From Diorhabda sublineata (Eukaryota > Arthropoda > Insecta > Coleoptera > Chrysomelidae), in NCBI RefSeq assembly GCF_026230105.1, contig NC_079478.1, positions 26,551,653 through 26,615,652 of the forward strand: a stretch of 64,000 nucleotides of DNA, written 5' to 3'. Positions 35,755 to 47,269 of the stretch are shown here, piece after piece. Each line of letters opens with the position of its first letter. The first letter of the stretch is position 1. Below the pieces are notes generated by a model. That model did not search any database, was not told where the DNA came from, and worked only from the letters and a program-made list of their open reading frames with translations. The translations under genes and the position numbers were made by a program.

Positions 35755-37403
35755 CGAGCCCCGTCCCATTTCAGTTAGCCCACTTAGGAAAATTCGAAAT
35801 TATTAAACTTTATTTTGAAATGCCAAAAAGTAGCTGTTGGTAAAATATTTTAAACTTTTATTTTTACGTCTAAAATAGGTTTTGGATAAATATTAACAAA
35901 TATTTTGAGTGATATTCCATATGATGGAAATGGATAGGTCTTGTTGATAATAATTTTTTATGCATATACAAGGATTCATTGTTTCCAAAATTGTGTTCAA
36001 AGTTTCATTAGGTCTAAAATAAGCAAATAATAAAGTAGGCTGTGTAAGTCATATTTTCACAAAATGTTTTTTTAAGTGATAGATAGATTTTTGAAGTAAG
36101 TAAGTAAGGTGATTATAATTTTAAAAATGGCTAGAGGAAAAGTTATTGATGGAAAAATTCGATTAATCATAATAAACTTATTCAAAAATGGAAAAAAACT
36201 CAGAAATCGCGATATCTATAAACATGTCAAAATACATCGAAATATAGTTCGCTTGTATAAAGCAAATGGTTCGATTGTCCCGAAAATCGAAATTGTCAGA
36301 CAAAGATAAACAAGCGTTAAAAAGAATAATTCAACAAAACAGATATGCTAACTATCAACTAAGTGTACTTTGGAGTAATGCAGTGGGTAGGCGGGTTTCA
36401 AGATCCACATATCACAGAAAGGCTCAAAAATTAGGATTTCGGACATATAAGGTGAATTTTGTAACATCTTAGTTTAATGCATATTTTTCTAAATTTAAAT
36501 TTTCTTTACGTAGGCCAAGGAAAAGCCATTATTGATTCAAATCCAAAAGAAAAACAGACCCTAATGTGCAAAATTGGAATTTTAAACAGTGGAGCTGTAT
36601 ACATTGGAGTGATGAGTCCCGTTTTGAAGTTTGCGTAGGCGACGATCGAAATAGAGTTATTCGACAAAAAAATGAAGCTTTTCATCCGGATTGTTGGAAA
36701 CGGAAAGTAAAATTTCCGGTATCTGTGATGGTGTGGGGCTCGATATCTGCAAGAGGAGTGGGAAAACTGCATTTCATAAACGGAATTGTCAATACTGAAA
36801 AGTACCTGGATATTTAGAAGAATCATTGTTGCCAACAAGAGAAGTAACTTTAACCGCTGGGAAAGCCTTTATTTTTCAGCAAGATGGAGCAGTATGCCAT
36901 AAGTCAAAAAAGGCCTTAAAATGGTTCTCAGACAAAAATATTCCACTTTTAGAGTGGGTTTCAAGTAGTCCAGATTTATCACCAATAGAAACAATTTGGC
37001 ATGAAATGAAAAAGCAGTTACGTGCTAATCCAGCTAGAACTGGTCATGAAATTAAAAGAAAGACTACAAGAAATTTGGGATGATTTTATTCCCGAATACT
37101 ACCAGAATTTAGTAAACACCATGTCTCAAAGAATTATGGCTGTTATTAAAAATAAAGGGGATGTTACGCAATGGTAACTTTTAGAAGTATGTTTAATATT
37201 TAAGCTTTTCTGATTATACTTCGTTTTTTTTTGGTTTGTAATTATAACATATGTTAAGACTTGTAACTCCTGTAAAAGTATCTAAAATGTTTATAGAAAA
37301 TATAAAATGCTCAAAACGAAACAATTTGCCGGTTTTTAATTGCTGAAAAAGCAATAATTAGTAATTTTTTCCAATTGGGCAAACTGAAATGGGATGGGGC
37401 TCG
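35755..37403 (+). mobile_element. Tc1-like transposon, 1.65 kb, near full length
   Basis: Flanked by TA at 35753-35754 and 37404-37405. The ends are inverted: the left starts CGAGCCCCGTCCCATTTCAG and the right, read inward, starts CGAGCCCCATCCCATTTCAG; the match continues for about ten more bases. The length fits autonomous Tc1 elements. The transposase gene runs from 36127 to 37177 on the plus strand. Inactivated by frameshifts. Confidence 0.92.
36127..37177 (+). pseudogene. Tc1 (DD34E) transposase with a probable 62-bp intron and four frameshifts
   Basis: The start MARGKVIDGKIRLIIINLFK opens the N-terminal HTH. A frameshift near 36270 leads to LSDKDKQALKRIIQQNRYAN and GRRVSRSTYHRKAQKLGFRT. 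At TYK a GT...AG interval (36452-36513) interrupts the frame. Removing it joins TYK to AKEKPLLIQIQKK exactly where the family has its AYKA.KKPLL segment. Further one-base losses occur near 36563, 36814 and 37050. Catalytic blocks HWSDESRFEV, FQQDGAVCHKS and SPDLSPIETIWHEM give exact DD34E spacing. The tail reads LKERLQEIWDDF to GDVTQW, with the stop at 37175-37177. The gene is dead, but its layout is complete. Confidence 0.88.
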
Positions 37404-37409
37404 TATATA

Positions 37410-38770
37410 AAATGCAACAGAATACTAAATTGCAACAAAATGCAAAAAAATGTCTAATTTATTGATTTTAGGGTTTGGAGACTACGTTACCAATGTGGTG
37501 AACGGTAATGCCAGAAAAACATCGAAGTCTTGATTCCGTTGGTGTGTTCGTAGATGCAAAGTTGAATCTAAAGTCTATTTATTTCCTGGAGTCACAAGAA
37601 AAATCTGTAGAATGACTTACTCCCAACTAGTCGTCTATAGGTTTTGGATGAAAAAAGATGTTTGGACTTTGCCTACTGGAAAATCCACATTTTTTGGCAT
37701 GTCCATTTGTCTAGACAGGTGACTGCAATTTTATAAGGAAGTGTAAGGTGATGTAACGATTGTGATGGGTTTCAATAGAATATACTATTATTAAATATAT
37801 AAACTTTTCAATTGAGCGTCCTTAAAAAGTAAATATATGATTAGATGTGATTAGCAGATTATTAAGGCCATACTATTTTTAGTCACACCTGAACGCTTCT
37901 TAAAATTTTTGAATTTGATTAAGGAAATTGCATGTCTTTTATCTTTCCAATTAAGAAGACCAAGATATCTCTAGTAAAACATGATGGTTTCAATAGGACG
38001 GCGCTCCTTACATTTAAGTTTTATCAGAGAAAATAACGAGGAACATTTGCAGAAAATGGGATTTAGACCACTACAATTGAAAAGTCATCAAAATCACTAA
38101 ACTTAACGTTAACAGATCACTTTCTTTGACGATATTTGATGTATAAGGCTTATACAAATAATCTGAGTAAGAAGGAACATCTAAAAAACAGAATTAGAGT
38201 GAAATTAGATAATTTTATGGTTGAGACTATTCGAAGTTTCATAGAAAGGACTAATAATTCCCCAAGTAGGGAACTTTATTCTTCTTACTTTACCTCAATT
38301 TCTAATAGCCACATTAGGAAAAAGGGAGTATGGTCAGATTCCATTTTTCATTACCTTTTCAATAGTCCTACAGACGACGTATCCTAGCATTTGACAAAAA
38401 ACTGGATAGAGTTACAGCTAAAGGGTTCGAGAAGATATAATCCTTTTCTTACAAATACGGTAAAAATAAAATCAAATCACATATTTCGTCAATTCACGTT
38501 TTTTTAAGTTCCTTGTTGATGATTACTACCCCCAGGATATTGAAACTTGCTGGTGCGGGAGGGGAAAATGAACTGTGGTGTACTATCTTGGTTCATTAAC
38601 ACAATTAATATGCTTGAAGATTTGGAAAATAATGTTTACGTCCCGTATAAAATTCGGTAAACATTTAACAAACCGTCATTCTACCATCGAATCATAAACA
38701 TAACATAACATTTCTATTGACCATAGCTGTCGGAAGGAGTATGTACACAATTTCTTTGAAATATTCCTGC
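37410..38770. other. no recognisable gene (intronic)
   Basis: AT-rich spacer. The lysine/serine-rich frame at 38136-38387 resembles nothing I know and lacks exon signals. Confidence 0.4.
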
Positions 38771-38847
38771 TAAACAGTCTGCGGTAATCAGTGGCGTGGC
38801 TAGTTTAGATCTAGTTAATTCATAAATTTCTTTAAATAAATATAAAT

Positions 38848-39090
38848 ATGGCGTTCTTTAGACCATGGGCGAATGAAGACAATGAAATTGCACAGTGTAG
38901 TGGGAATAATAAAGATTTAGATATACAAACACAGCAAGTTATTTTAAATATATTCGATTGTTTACAAAAGGAAAATATTCAACAATATGATAATGCAATA
39001 ATAAGAATTGCTGAGTTAACTAGAGTAAATAAATTTTCCATTTAACGAGTAGTCAGGGAAGAGGTTGCTGCCGATCGTTCAAAGAACTGA
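38848..39090 (+). pseudogene. transposase N-terminal HTH fragment
   Basis: The frame MAFFRPWANEDN starts at 38848. It contains DIQTQQVILNIFDCLQKENI, RIAELTRVNKFSI and, past one stop, RVVREEVAADRS. This is the pattern of the helix-turn-helix opening of Tc1/mariner-related transposases (T...ii.nv...f..e......v...a..t.vs..ti.rI.rE). Nothing of the catalytic domain follows. Which family it came from is not clear. Confidence 0.5.
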
Positions 39091-39699
39091 GACACATGTA
39101 CCTTGGATAAATCATGCAAAACTTATTTGAAATTTATAAATATTATAGTATGATCGTCAGCTGATTATCTATTGAGGGAAAAGTAGTCAGTCGGCACATA
39201 AAAAACTCCACGCGCCTATCGATTGTCAGATCTTACTTAGCCCCTCTAGCAGGCAGCTGACGGTCATTATTGTATTTCTATATATGTATGAAATAATTTA
39301 TGATAATTTCAAGTGGGATAGGATTATTTGAAATTCTTATTTTTGTTGTCAAGCTAGCGCGCTCGACATCATCCCCCGTCTGTTTTTTGTGGCTAATTAA
39401 CATCAATATTGGGTGATAGCAATTTCATATGGGACAAAATAACTTGAAAAAACTTTTTGTTCACGATTACAGCCGCCTCTTATGCATGTACACACCAATG
39501 GTTTTGAGGCTGACGGTCGGTTTCGAGTTTAGGAATGAGAATACAGCGTACCGTATTAAACTCAGCCGGGATCAAATTCCTTGAAAAAAAAAAAAGCCGC
39601 TGTCTCCCGGACTATAAGATCACGAAAATCTTAGTATCTGTACCAAGCAGACATTCAATGATATTAACATTATCACATAGAATACATCCTCACAAAGTT

Positions 39700-40480
39700 A
39701 GAAACCTTCTGGGATCACTGGAGAATGATCCTAATAAAGGAACCAATCACAGATAACATTCTAGTTAAAAAAATTTCCTTAATGAATTTTGAAAAAACTA
39801 TACAACATATTAATTCCCACTGTGAAACAAAAATCAGATCGGGACATACAAAAACAGAATATATAAATGCAAACCCAGAAATAAGACAAGGAGAATCACT
39901 TAATCCCTTCATATTTAATATTATTATTGATAAAATAATAGAAACTCTGCGAAAATAGCGGAATTCAAAATTCTTCCACGTCGTTTGCTATGCTGGCGAT
40001 GATGTCCTTATTGCTAAAAATTATCTCGAAAGGCTATTAAGTTCCTTCAAAACTAAAGTAAAACAACGAAGCTTGGAAACCTTTTTAATGAACTAAGAAA
40101 GCACACAATGAATGTTGGGATACCCGAGAGATATAGTTTGGAAGAACAAATACCTAGAAGACCTATCATTACATATGCAGCAGAAATAAGACAAAATATG
40201 AGTAGGGCACTACAGAAAATGAAAAGAGTCAAAATAAAAATATTAAGAATTATATAAGGCAAAACACTATACGGCAGAATACGGAATGAAGAAATTTAAC
40301 ACCAGCAAAGTGGAATACAGTATATAGGAAGATGAGTAAGACAGAGACGAGGATTCTAGAACAAACATATAAGAAGAATGGAGGACAGTAGACTTGTTGA
40401 GGACGCAAAAATGAATAACCCAGAAGGAAAAAGACCACTGAGAATACCACCTAAATGATGAGGAGAATGCCGGACTTTGT
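39700..40480 (+). pseudogene. non-LTR retrotransposon RT, C-terminal half
   Basis: The RT blocks occur in order across frame changes. KTEYINANPEIRQGESLNPF and IFNIIIDKIIETLRK (palm B) lie at 39850-39955, and VCYAGDDVLIAKN (degraded YADD box) near 39985. A deletion follows, then PIITYAAEIRQNMSRALQKM near 40160, GKTLYGRIRNEE near 40260, and RMEDSRLVEDAKMNNPEGKR near 40375. This is the same family as the fragment at 19.9 kb. The YADD has become YAGDD and several stops are present, so the copy is inactive. Confidence 0.8.
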
Positions 40481-41139
40481 CTTTCGACTTGTTGTCAAAG
40501 AACAGGCGGTAGCTTACTATTATCGTCATCCATGTTTGAAAGAAGAAGTAAAGAAGCAGATGAATCTTTGTTTATATTGATCAATGAGAATCATCCATAA
40601 TTTTATCGATATGGGGCAGATGAAAATCCGTGCTGTACAAATAAAGCCAAAATTATATGCCCTGAAATATATTTAGTCATTTTAGATTTTAGAAAATGAA
40701 ATTATAGGACCAATATTCTTGGACGAAATTTTCGATGAAGTATGACATTTGAAATTTTCGCTAGAGTTGGTGCCACAAATTGCTGAATTCGTTCAATATT
40801 CCTGTATAAAAATGTCCTGGTCTTGAACTGGTTTCAACAATATGTTATTTGACCACATCTCGCAAGACATGTTTCTATATTTCCAAGCAGATGGAAAGGT
40901 GGAATAGCAACAAAAATCTCCGTAAAGATATCACATTCAAAAATTTATCATTATCCAGTTTTGGAAAATATTCTGACTTGCTCACGATTATCGAGACATA
41001 TATTGAAAATTCATTGCTCAAAAATTCTAAGATTCCAACTAGCATTTTGATGAATGTTGTGATAAAGTTTTCACATGTATAAATAGCGATGATTCTTTGA
41101 GTGATATGTGATCTCTCTTCGAAGTTGAACTTCTTTAAT

Positions 41140-41290
41140 ATCCTAGTTGGTCTATTTCAAAATAGTGCCGCTCAACTGTCCTAATGCCTCCAATAAAAAC
41201 AAGTGATGATCTGCTGCTAGAAGCCTCCACCCAGATTACTTCAATATTCCTATGTACATCTCTCAGCACTAATAACACATCGCTGCTCTG
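41140..41290 (-). pseudogene. possible LINE endonuclease fragment
   Basis: The minus strand gives NIEVIWVEASSSRSSLVFIG followed by GIRTVERHYF. The piece resembles the segment E.lWve......l.iG.iYRPP of non-LTR APE endonucleases. It is short and lacks catalytic residues, so the assignment is weak. Confidence 0.35.
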
Positions 41291-41654
41291 TAATCGTGAA
41301 CAGTATGAAAATATACAGAAAATTTTGATGCGGCGTTTTAGTGTAGCCTAGCAACAGGTCTACCGTCATTTCTAAATCATTAATCAGTGATTTGACGCGC
41401 AGTAGCAAACACCCTTCCAGCTCTTAGTAGTACGCATCGGTTGCTCAGTGAGTCTCCCTCATATTCCTCCACCATATTCTGCCCATTTCAGTACAGTAAA
41501 CATAACAGGTAATTATGCAACTGACTAAATCAAAGCACTACCCTCTCAAAATCGCCTACATGGTGAAAATTTTGAGCTGTTCTAACTTGTTTATATTCAA
41601 CATAAGTAAGCGAATTCGCAGTAAACAATATTTGTTCTATTTAGATATACCGAA

Positions 41655-41890
41655 TACACCATTTACACTTCCACTACACCAACAATTACACTGTCTGACG
41701 CGCGTTTCCAGTGTTGATGTAGTGGAAGTGTAAATAGTGTGTTCAGCATGAATATCACCAACGGTTCCTTAAATTTCAGCTTAAATATAGTGTTGTAGGT
41801 TGAGAGCTGCGTATAACCTTTAAAAATTTTTCTACCCCAAGGTCTTAACTGGAGTTTGAACTACTTACTAATGTGCAATTACAATGTAAT
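41655..41890 (+). repeat. dispersed repeat, copy 4, with terminal hairpin
   Basis: The block TTTACACTTCCACTACACCA (41660) and its reverse complement near 41717 enclose CTGTCTGACGCGCGTTTCCA, forming an imperfect hairpin. It continues with GTGTGTTCAGCATGAATATC, ACCAACGGT and GTTGTAGGTTGAGAGCTGCG, shared with the 35-kb copy. CTGTCTGACGCGC is shared with the 24.8-kb copy. Confidence 0.7.
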
Positions 41891-41894
41891 TACA

Positions 41895-42595
41895 GGCAGG
41901 AATAATATGTGAAGATCCTTATTAAATAGACATATTTGGAATTGGCTTGAAAGAGGATCATGATAGGGATGATAATATACAGACGAAATAATATATCATG
42001 GAATTTTGGAAATGAGAATTTGAAGGGATAGTGGAGCGCAACATATACCTAATCCCACACTCCTATCTGTATACACCATGCACATGGGTTAACTACTGAC
42101 GGTAACTTGCGGTAGTATGGTAGATAGAAGGACTTACAGAATTACACAGCAGTATTGGAATAAAAATAATCAGTGTTTTTAGGGCAATATCAGTCACTCT
42201 AAGAATTTGGAAATTACTTGGATAAGAAATTTCAACGTTACAATAAGTTATAAACTAGGTAACCATGTTCAAAGTACGTTGGTAAGAGAGAAAATTAAAA
42301 AGCTCATTCAAAAAACACTAAACATTTGAAAAAATATGAAAATATTCTATATAAGTAACAAGAAAACTAAATAAGTACATATTGATGACACATATTCGGC
42401 CATAGTTTTGTGAATACTATAACTGAAAATACACCTTTCCACAATTATGTAATAATGTATTAATTTATATAAAAATGAAAATAGATAAAATGAAGGATTA
42501 TTTATACAAATGCCTGAAATAATAATTAAATACGAAGAATATGTGACCTTCTTCAAGCAACGACCTCTACCGAAGTGACATCATACTTCTATCTG
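41895..42595. other. no recognisable gene (intronic)
   Basis: AT-rich intronic sequence next to Osiris exon 1. The frame at 42347-42556 on the minus strand has no family resemblance. Confidence 0.4.
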
Positions 42596-42633
42596 TTACC
42601 AAATGTCAGTTTCCAATAGACGGTAATACTTAC

Positions 42634-43162
42634 TTATGAGATTTCCCAATAGATTTTTGAATATCCTTCCTTGTCCTACACTTTGTGAAAAATCTTTTGG
42701 GACTAGTTCTACTTTAAAAAAAGTGCTATTAGTATCAAAACTGCGAGGTGACACTTTTAGTGTACTACCAAGGAAAAATTCCTCGGGAAGTGATACTTCA
42801 ATATCGTGAGTCATAAAAAACTTTTTAGAATTTTCTCGTAATGATCTTGAAATTTCTTCAAACGGTGATTCATTATGTAAATCCTCGGAAATGGTTGCAG
42901 TCTCATTATCGACATCTTTGTAGATAAAATTGTTTTTTGAGAACTTCAAGAAATTAGTAAAATGAACATCCTGATCGTAATCGAATGTGTCTTTGAGAAA
43001 ATCATGTATCGTATCTCTAATACAAGAAACCGTCGGTTCTTTACAGTTTTGCACCAAACTAAACCACAATTCGTTTCCGGAAGTTACATTTCCAATAGTT
43101 GTATTCAATCCAAAAACTTGAATATTAAAATAGAGCAAAAGAGCTACAAGGTATTTGAACAT
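42634..43162 (-). CDS. Osiris family protein, exon 1 (signal peptide and DUF1676 N-terminal half)
   Basis: The chosen start is the ATG at 43162, because MFKYLVALLLYFNIQVFG is a good signal peptide; an upstream in-frame ATG at 43204 would add 14 residues before it. Cys40 and Cys47 (in the LVQNCKEPTVSCIRDTIHDF region) are the paired cysteines typical of the Osiris N-terminus. A central segment with VSLPEEFFLGSTLKVSPRSF and a segment GRIFKNLLGNLI just before the hydrophobic region follow. The donor GTAAGT at 42633 cuts after one base of a codon, matching exon 2 at 17821. Reading on past the donor gives a stop within 12 codons, which supports splicing. Osiris proteins are secretory/endosomal and serve cuticle structures. 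Member not assigned. Confidence 0.88.
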
Positions 43163-43309
43163 GCTGTCTTTGGCTAAAAAAAAGTTTTTGAGATTGTTCA
43201 GCACTTTCGCTTCACAGCGTTCTAGACGTTCGTCACATTATATTCAGGGCATGCTTTGACGCACTCTTTCACCGACCGGATCGTACCGTGAACTAAACTA
43301 AGAACGACC

Positions 43310-43321
43310 ATTTACTTTTAT
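43310..43321 (-). promoter_or_regulatory. TATA-like promoter element of the two-exon Osiris gene
   Basis: The minus strand reads ATAAAAGTAAAT about 150 bases above the start codon. The identical 12-mer is the TATA region of the Osiris gene at 60 kb. A transcription start about 30 bases downstream, near 43287, is inferred. Confidence 0.5.
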
Positions 43322-43399
43322 CAATTCTTGACACACTTATTCCGTAGTATATCCCTCTCTCTCTAGTTTAGTACCGGCTTATGTGCGAAATTTTAATAT

Positions 43400-44280
43400 A
43401 CAGTTTTGTTAACGACAACGAAATATGAGGCAGCTTATTTTCAATTTTCTCAATTTCCTGCATTCAAGATTGTATTTCTTGAAAAAAATATTGAAGTACT
43501 AGATTTAACTATAATGACATGATCGTTATGACTTTCAAGAACCTTGGCTGAAGAAGAATTTGTTTAGATAGATAATTTATTCAAAAATATTTTTTCATAT
43601 GAAAATAATTTTAATAGCAATTCAGGTTCTTGAGCAAAAATAAAATGACTTTCATTATAATTATTCATGAATTCGAATGCTGAGGTTGATTTCGAGCGAG
43701 GAAAAAATTAGTTATCACCATATTAGCTGATATGGGCAAAAATAAAGGCGAAAATCTCATTGATAATAGCGTTCTTAAGGAACGCGGATTTCTATCTGGG
43801 TACACATGTTAGTTGTGCTAATTTGATACGATTTATCGATAAAAAGAATTCTATTCTCAAACTAAACATTATCACTTCACTGTGATAGGGATGGAGGAGA
43901 GTATTTCTCAAAATAAACCAAAATTACTTTTTCTGATACTCTTCAAAGGTCTCTATAATGTTCGTATCTACATCACCTATTGAATTGTTACTTATGTCTC
44001 ATTATTCGACACTAGATAATTGAGAAATATATCTTGGTATACTCTTACACTTTTTCGACATTTACCTCAATAAAATCAGCAGTTTCTTTACCAGGAAAAA
44101 TACAGTCTGTATTGGAGTTATAGTTTCTGTTGCTACAAAGATTCCAAGGTACAAATAGCAAAACTTTGCTATCTTTTTCGCCTATAAAGAGTCTATTTCT
44201 GGGTAAGTGAGACAGCTCCTTCGTTATCAACAGTAAAATATTGGGTAACAGAGCTTAAATGAGGTCATACTATCTATGAA
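43400..44280. other. upstream region of the two-exon Osiris gene, no gene recognised
   Basis: AT-rich sequence 5' of the Osiris promoter. No coding region. The 16-base motif shared by the two other Osiris promoters was not found here. Confidence 0.4.
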
Positions 44281-44299
44281 AACCAGCATCCACAACAAT

Positions 44300-44520
44300 G
44301 GTCGACCAAATGGAGGTGTCTACTTTAGAAATGTTGAAGAAAATCTACAAAGCAGTACGGGATGATCGTCGACTGTAAGGTGGGGCTAGCAGACATAGTA
44401 GGCATTTCGAAAAGTGCGGAACATCGCATATTTATTGAAAATTTAGACATGAGAAAGTTCACGAAAGATGGGTGCCGTGTTTGCTCATTGTACGATAAAT
44501 ATTTTCAATTATTTAAAGAA
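44300..44520 (+). pseudogene. mariner (DD34D) transposase N-terminal fragment
   Basis: The plus strand reads TLEMLKKIYKAVRDDRR, then after a damaged codon DIVGISKSAEHRIFIENLDM, then RKF and, one frame over, RWVPCLLIV. This is the second helix-turn-helix and linker region of mariner transposases (...DDRRLKVRELAD..GIS..TVHRIL.E.L.MRKL.ARWVPRLLT). The catalytic domain is missing. Confidence 0.75.
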
Positions 44521-44559
44521 AATGATTTTTCGTTAAATATTGAAGCACCAAGATGATAC

Positions 44560-45990
44560 GACAATTTTTATATTGACTTATGTATAACAATATAGTATGT
44601 GCAGATGTTGGGTTGTCTATTATTTATGTGGACGAAGTACTGGGTTGTCAGGTATAAACAACTATGTTGATGCCAGTTACTTCCACTTAATTGGATAATA
44701 GAAAAAGAGGGTTACGGATTTTACATATTTCAACTCGTGTGAAAAACTTTATAAAGAAATCCGAGGTGAGTAACACCATACACATACACCGGTATGCTTT
44801 TGAGCTGGCACTCTCGCACAATGTGACGTCACGCTGGAATCAAAATATGAAGTATAATGTATGTTGTATGTTTGTTATGAGGTTTTAATTTGATTTCAAA
44901 AGTAATATTTGATGCAAATACATGTCTATTTATGTATAATACATATTGCTAGTGAATTTACAGTTACATTTGAAGTTCTTGCGGTTTGCAAGGAATATAA
45001 TTTTCTGTCCGTGAAATGGGAGTCTATTTAAAATGTGATTGGCAAAATTTTGAAATTTTTATCAATTTCTTTGAGCGAATCATTTTTAGGTGAATAAACA
45101 ATATTTTAAACCAAGACAATTTACATTATATGGAAGTATCCTCTTTGAAATACATGCGCTAAAATAAATAACTCATAAATAATGGGTATCGTATTTAAAT
45201 ATTTTCAACCAGACTGAAACCGCTGTTCTTTATAATTCTACTAGTGAAACGACAACAATATAAAATAATTATAATTATTGGAAAAAAATAGAAAATATGT
45301 GTGTTATTTTGTGATTTACGACGACCACGGGGCTCTCGTCCTTTGCTCCGCCAAGTTTTTTTTTTTGGAAACCAAAGTATTTAATATCTGTTTCTTTGGT
45401 ATTTCGATGAATGTTTTTACATGCCTAGAAAAATTTACAGTGAACTGCCGAACATTCAAATAAAAAATAGCAAAAAAGATAGATTAGAGATCTTGTATCA
45501 TATTTGAAAATTATATTACAGAAGAATTGCAATTTTGGGTCTTCTGTTATTACACAGTATACTTACCTGGAATCTCTCAGTCATTCATTTCCACACGCGT
45601 TGAAATTTAAATCTAAAATTCGCAATCCTCTACTAAGACAGAATTTTTTGCAGACATCCCTATATCAACGTGATCACAATAAAACAGAGCTTGTGTTAAT
45701 ATAAAAGTGTTTCTATTATTCAATCAGGTGAAACTAAGTGGCATCGGCAAACCTGTAGTAGTTTGTCAAGGAAAATTAATATTATTTTAATAACATATAA
45801 TACTAGCCTTAGGTCAATTTTGATTTTTACAAGAAGCACTACCTGGACATTTATTTACGTAGAAATATAAAGAATTTCTGAGTTTAGGCGAATAGAAGAG
45901 TTCAAAGATACGACAGATGGTTTTATATATGCCCAAATGAGCACTTAATTAAATGTCAAGAAATAACTTCAATATGTCAATTCTGTTAAA
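44560..45990. other. no recognisable gene
   Basis: AT-rich spacer. The left border of the following gypsy remnant is not sharp, and decayed integrase-like sequence may begin by about 45.9 kb. Confidence 0.35.
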
Positions 45991-46590
45991 CGTAAGTACA
46001 ACGATTTTCCAATTAAATAAGTTACTAGATATTGGATTAGGCGACAAGATATGTTTGCACAAAATATTATTTTCAATCTTAAATGTGGGGTACGAATGAA
46101 GATTATGTAAGTCCTTTTCTAACGTAGAAGTATACCAATCATCTGGTTTAAAAGTAGTTACCTCAATAATGGAAAGCTCGGAGAAAAAAGGGATGTAGCA
46201 ACACTAACCACCATAGCAGTTCCTTTTCTATGTTTAATTTCGAAATCAAACGGAAAAAGTCTAGAAGAAAGTCGAGCCATTAGATGGATTTTAAGTTTAT
46301 AAAGATATTGCAAAGATGAATGATCTGTCTTGGGAGTGGAATGAGTACCTTTAACATAGCCTCGGAATTTTTCAATGCCAAAAATTACTCCCAAGAGTTC
46401 TTTTACTTTTGTGCTATATTTCCACCACATTCTTGATAAAGGATTGTACCAAAACCAGTATCACTAGCATCAGTCTGAATTACACAGGGCTTAAAAAATC
46501 AGATCTCTCAAGAATAGGGCTAGGAGTAAGACATTTCTTGATTTCGTCAAAAGGAGTCCAAGAAATAGATTGTCCAAAAACCCAACATCT
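45990..46590 (-). pseudogene. Ty3/gypsy pol fragment (RT end and RNase H)
   Basis: Starting near 46575, the minus strand reads SWTPFDEIKKCLTPSPILER, SDFLSPVIQTDASDTGFGTI and, after a frame change, KYSTKVKELLGVIFGIEKFR and THSTPKTDHSSLQYLYKLKI, ending near 46160 with FDFEIKHRKGTAMVVSVATS. These are the end of a gypsy RT and its RNase H domain, with the D of QTDASD and of KTDH in place. A decayed region with H-type spacing to 45990 may be the integrase zinc-finger leader. A separate W.PF..LKKRL-like piece near 46850 suggests a second fragment. No LTRs seen. Confidence 0.75.
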
Positions 46591-46599
46591 ACACATTCT

Positions 46600-47040
46600 A
46601 TACGTCTCACACTTTAAGTCAGGATAAAGTTTTCTTATTATCTTCATGCTGCAAGATTGGATGAAAAATCATTTTTGTACAATATTTAAACATAAACAGG
46701 ATATTAATAGAAAGCCCATATTCAATATATTTTCTAAGATTCTAAATTTCTTATAAAATAAGTCTCGTTCTATTATCAGCTCGGTGAAGGTCGATTTAGA
46801 TTAAGAAAGGGCCCTTCGACTCAGTTGTTAATAGATCTGTAACGGTGTCTCAAGTAAACGCTTCTTTAAGATGTTAAAAGGACTCCATCCTTTTCCAATA
46901 TGTGTCGTTAGAAAAACGTAGTGAGTCTTATTTTGTTAGTAACATTTCTTTTGGTTCGATCTTTGGTGGTGTGTTGTTGTTTTTTCTATTTGCCAATTTA
47001 ATTCTTCAATTCAGTTTCTAATTTCCAATTATTCTATTCA
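46600..47040. other. no clear gene; possible second gypsy scrap
   Basis: Apart from a short minus-strand GWSPFNILKKRLLETPLQIY near 46860, which resembles the start of a gypsy RNase H-connecting region, I see nothing coding. Confidence 0.35.
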
Positions 47041-47059
47041 ATAATTATTTTTATCATTT

Positions 47060-47265
47060 CCAATCGTAATACAGGTTTAGTTTTACATAATTGATGCACA
47101 ATTTTTATTTCTTCAACGTTTCTAGTTCTAACAAAAGATTTATTGTATAAATTTTCAGCGTTTGTATTCACGTTTTCCAATTTTGTCATGAGGTATCTCT
47201 GAATGCAATATCCGTTGTCACCTACTAAAAGATATTCCGTTTTTATGTGTCGAAATATTTTTATC
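47060..47265 (-). pseudogene. PIF/Harbinger DDE transposase C-terminal fragment
   Basis: The minus strand reads EYLLVGDNGYCIQRYLMTKL, then NAENLYNKSFVRTRNVEE and a decayed helix. The pattern yLLGD.GYp...yLmTP...... .e..YN.a...tR..vE is the DDE endonuclease end of Harbinger transposases, including its D in GDNGY. It is too short to be functional and has no visible terminal repeats. Confidence 0.75.
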
Positions 47266-47269
47266 TCAT

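Larger units (their letters stand above)
17822..42633 (-). other. inferred ~24.8-kb intron of the Osiris gene
   Basis: The donor GTAAGT (42633-42628) and the acceptor at 17822-17823 are in compatible phase (one base plus two). No other Osiris exon was seen between them, so I infer one intron. It is packed with independent transposon insertions on both strands. The alternative, two different broken Osiris genes, cannot be excluded without transcript evidence. Confidence 0.65.
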
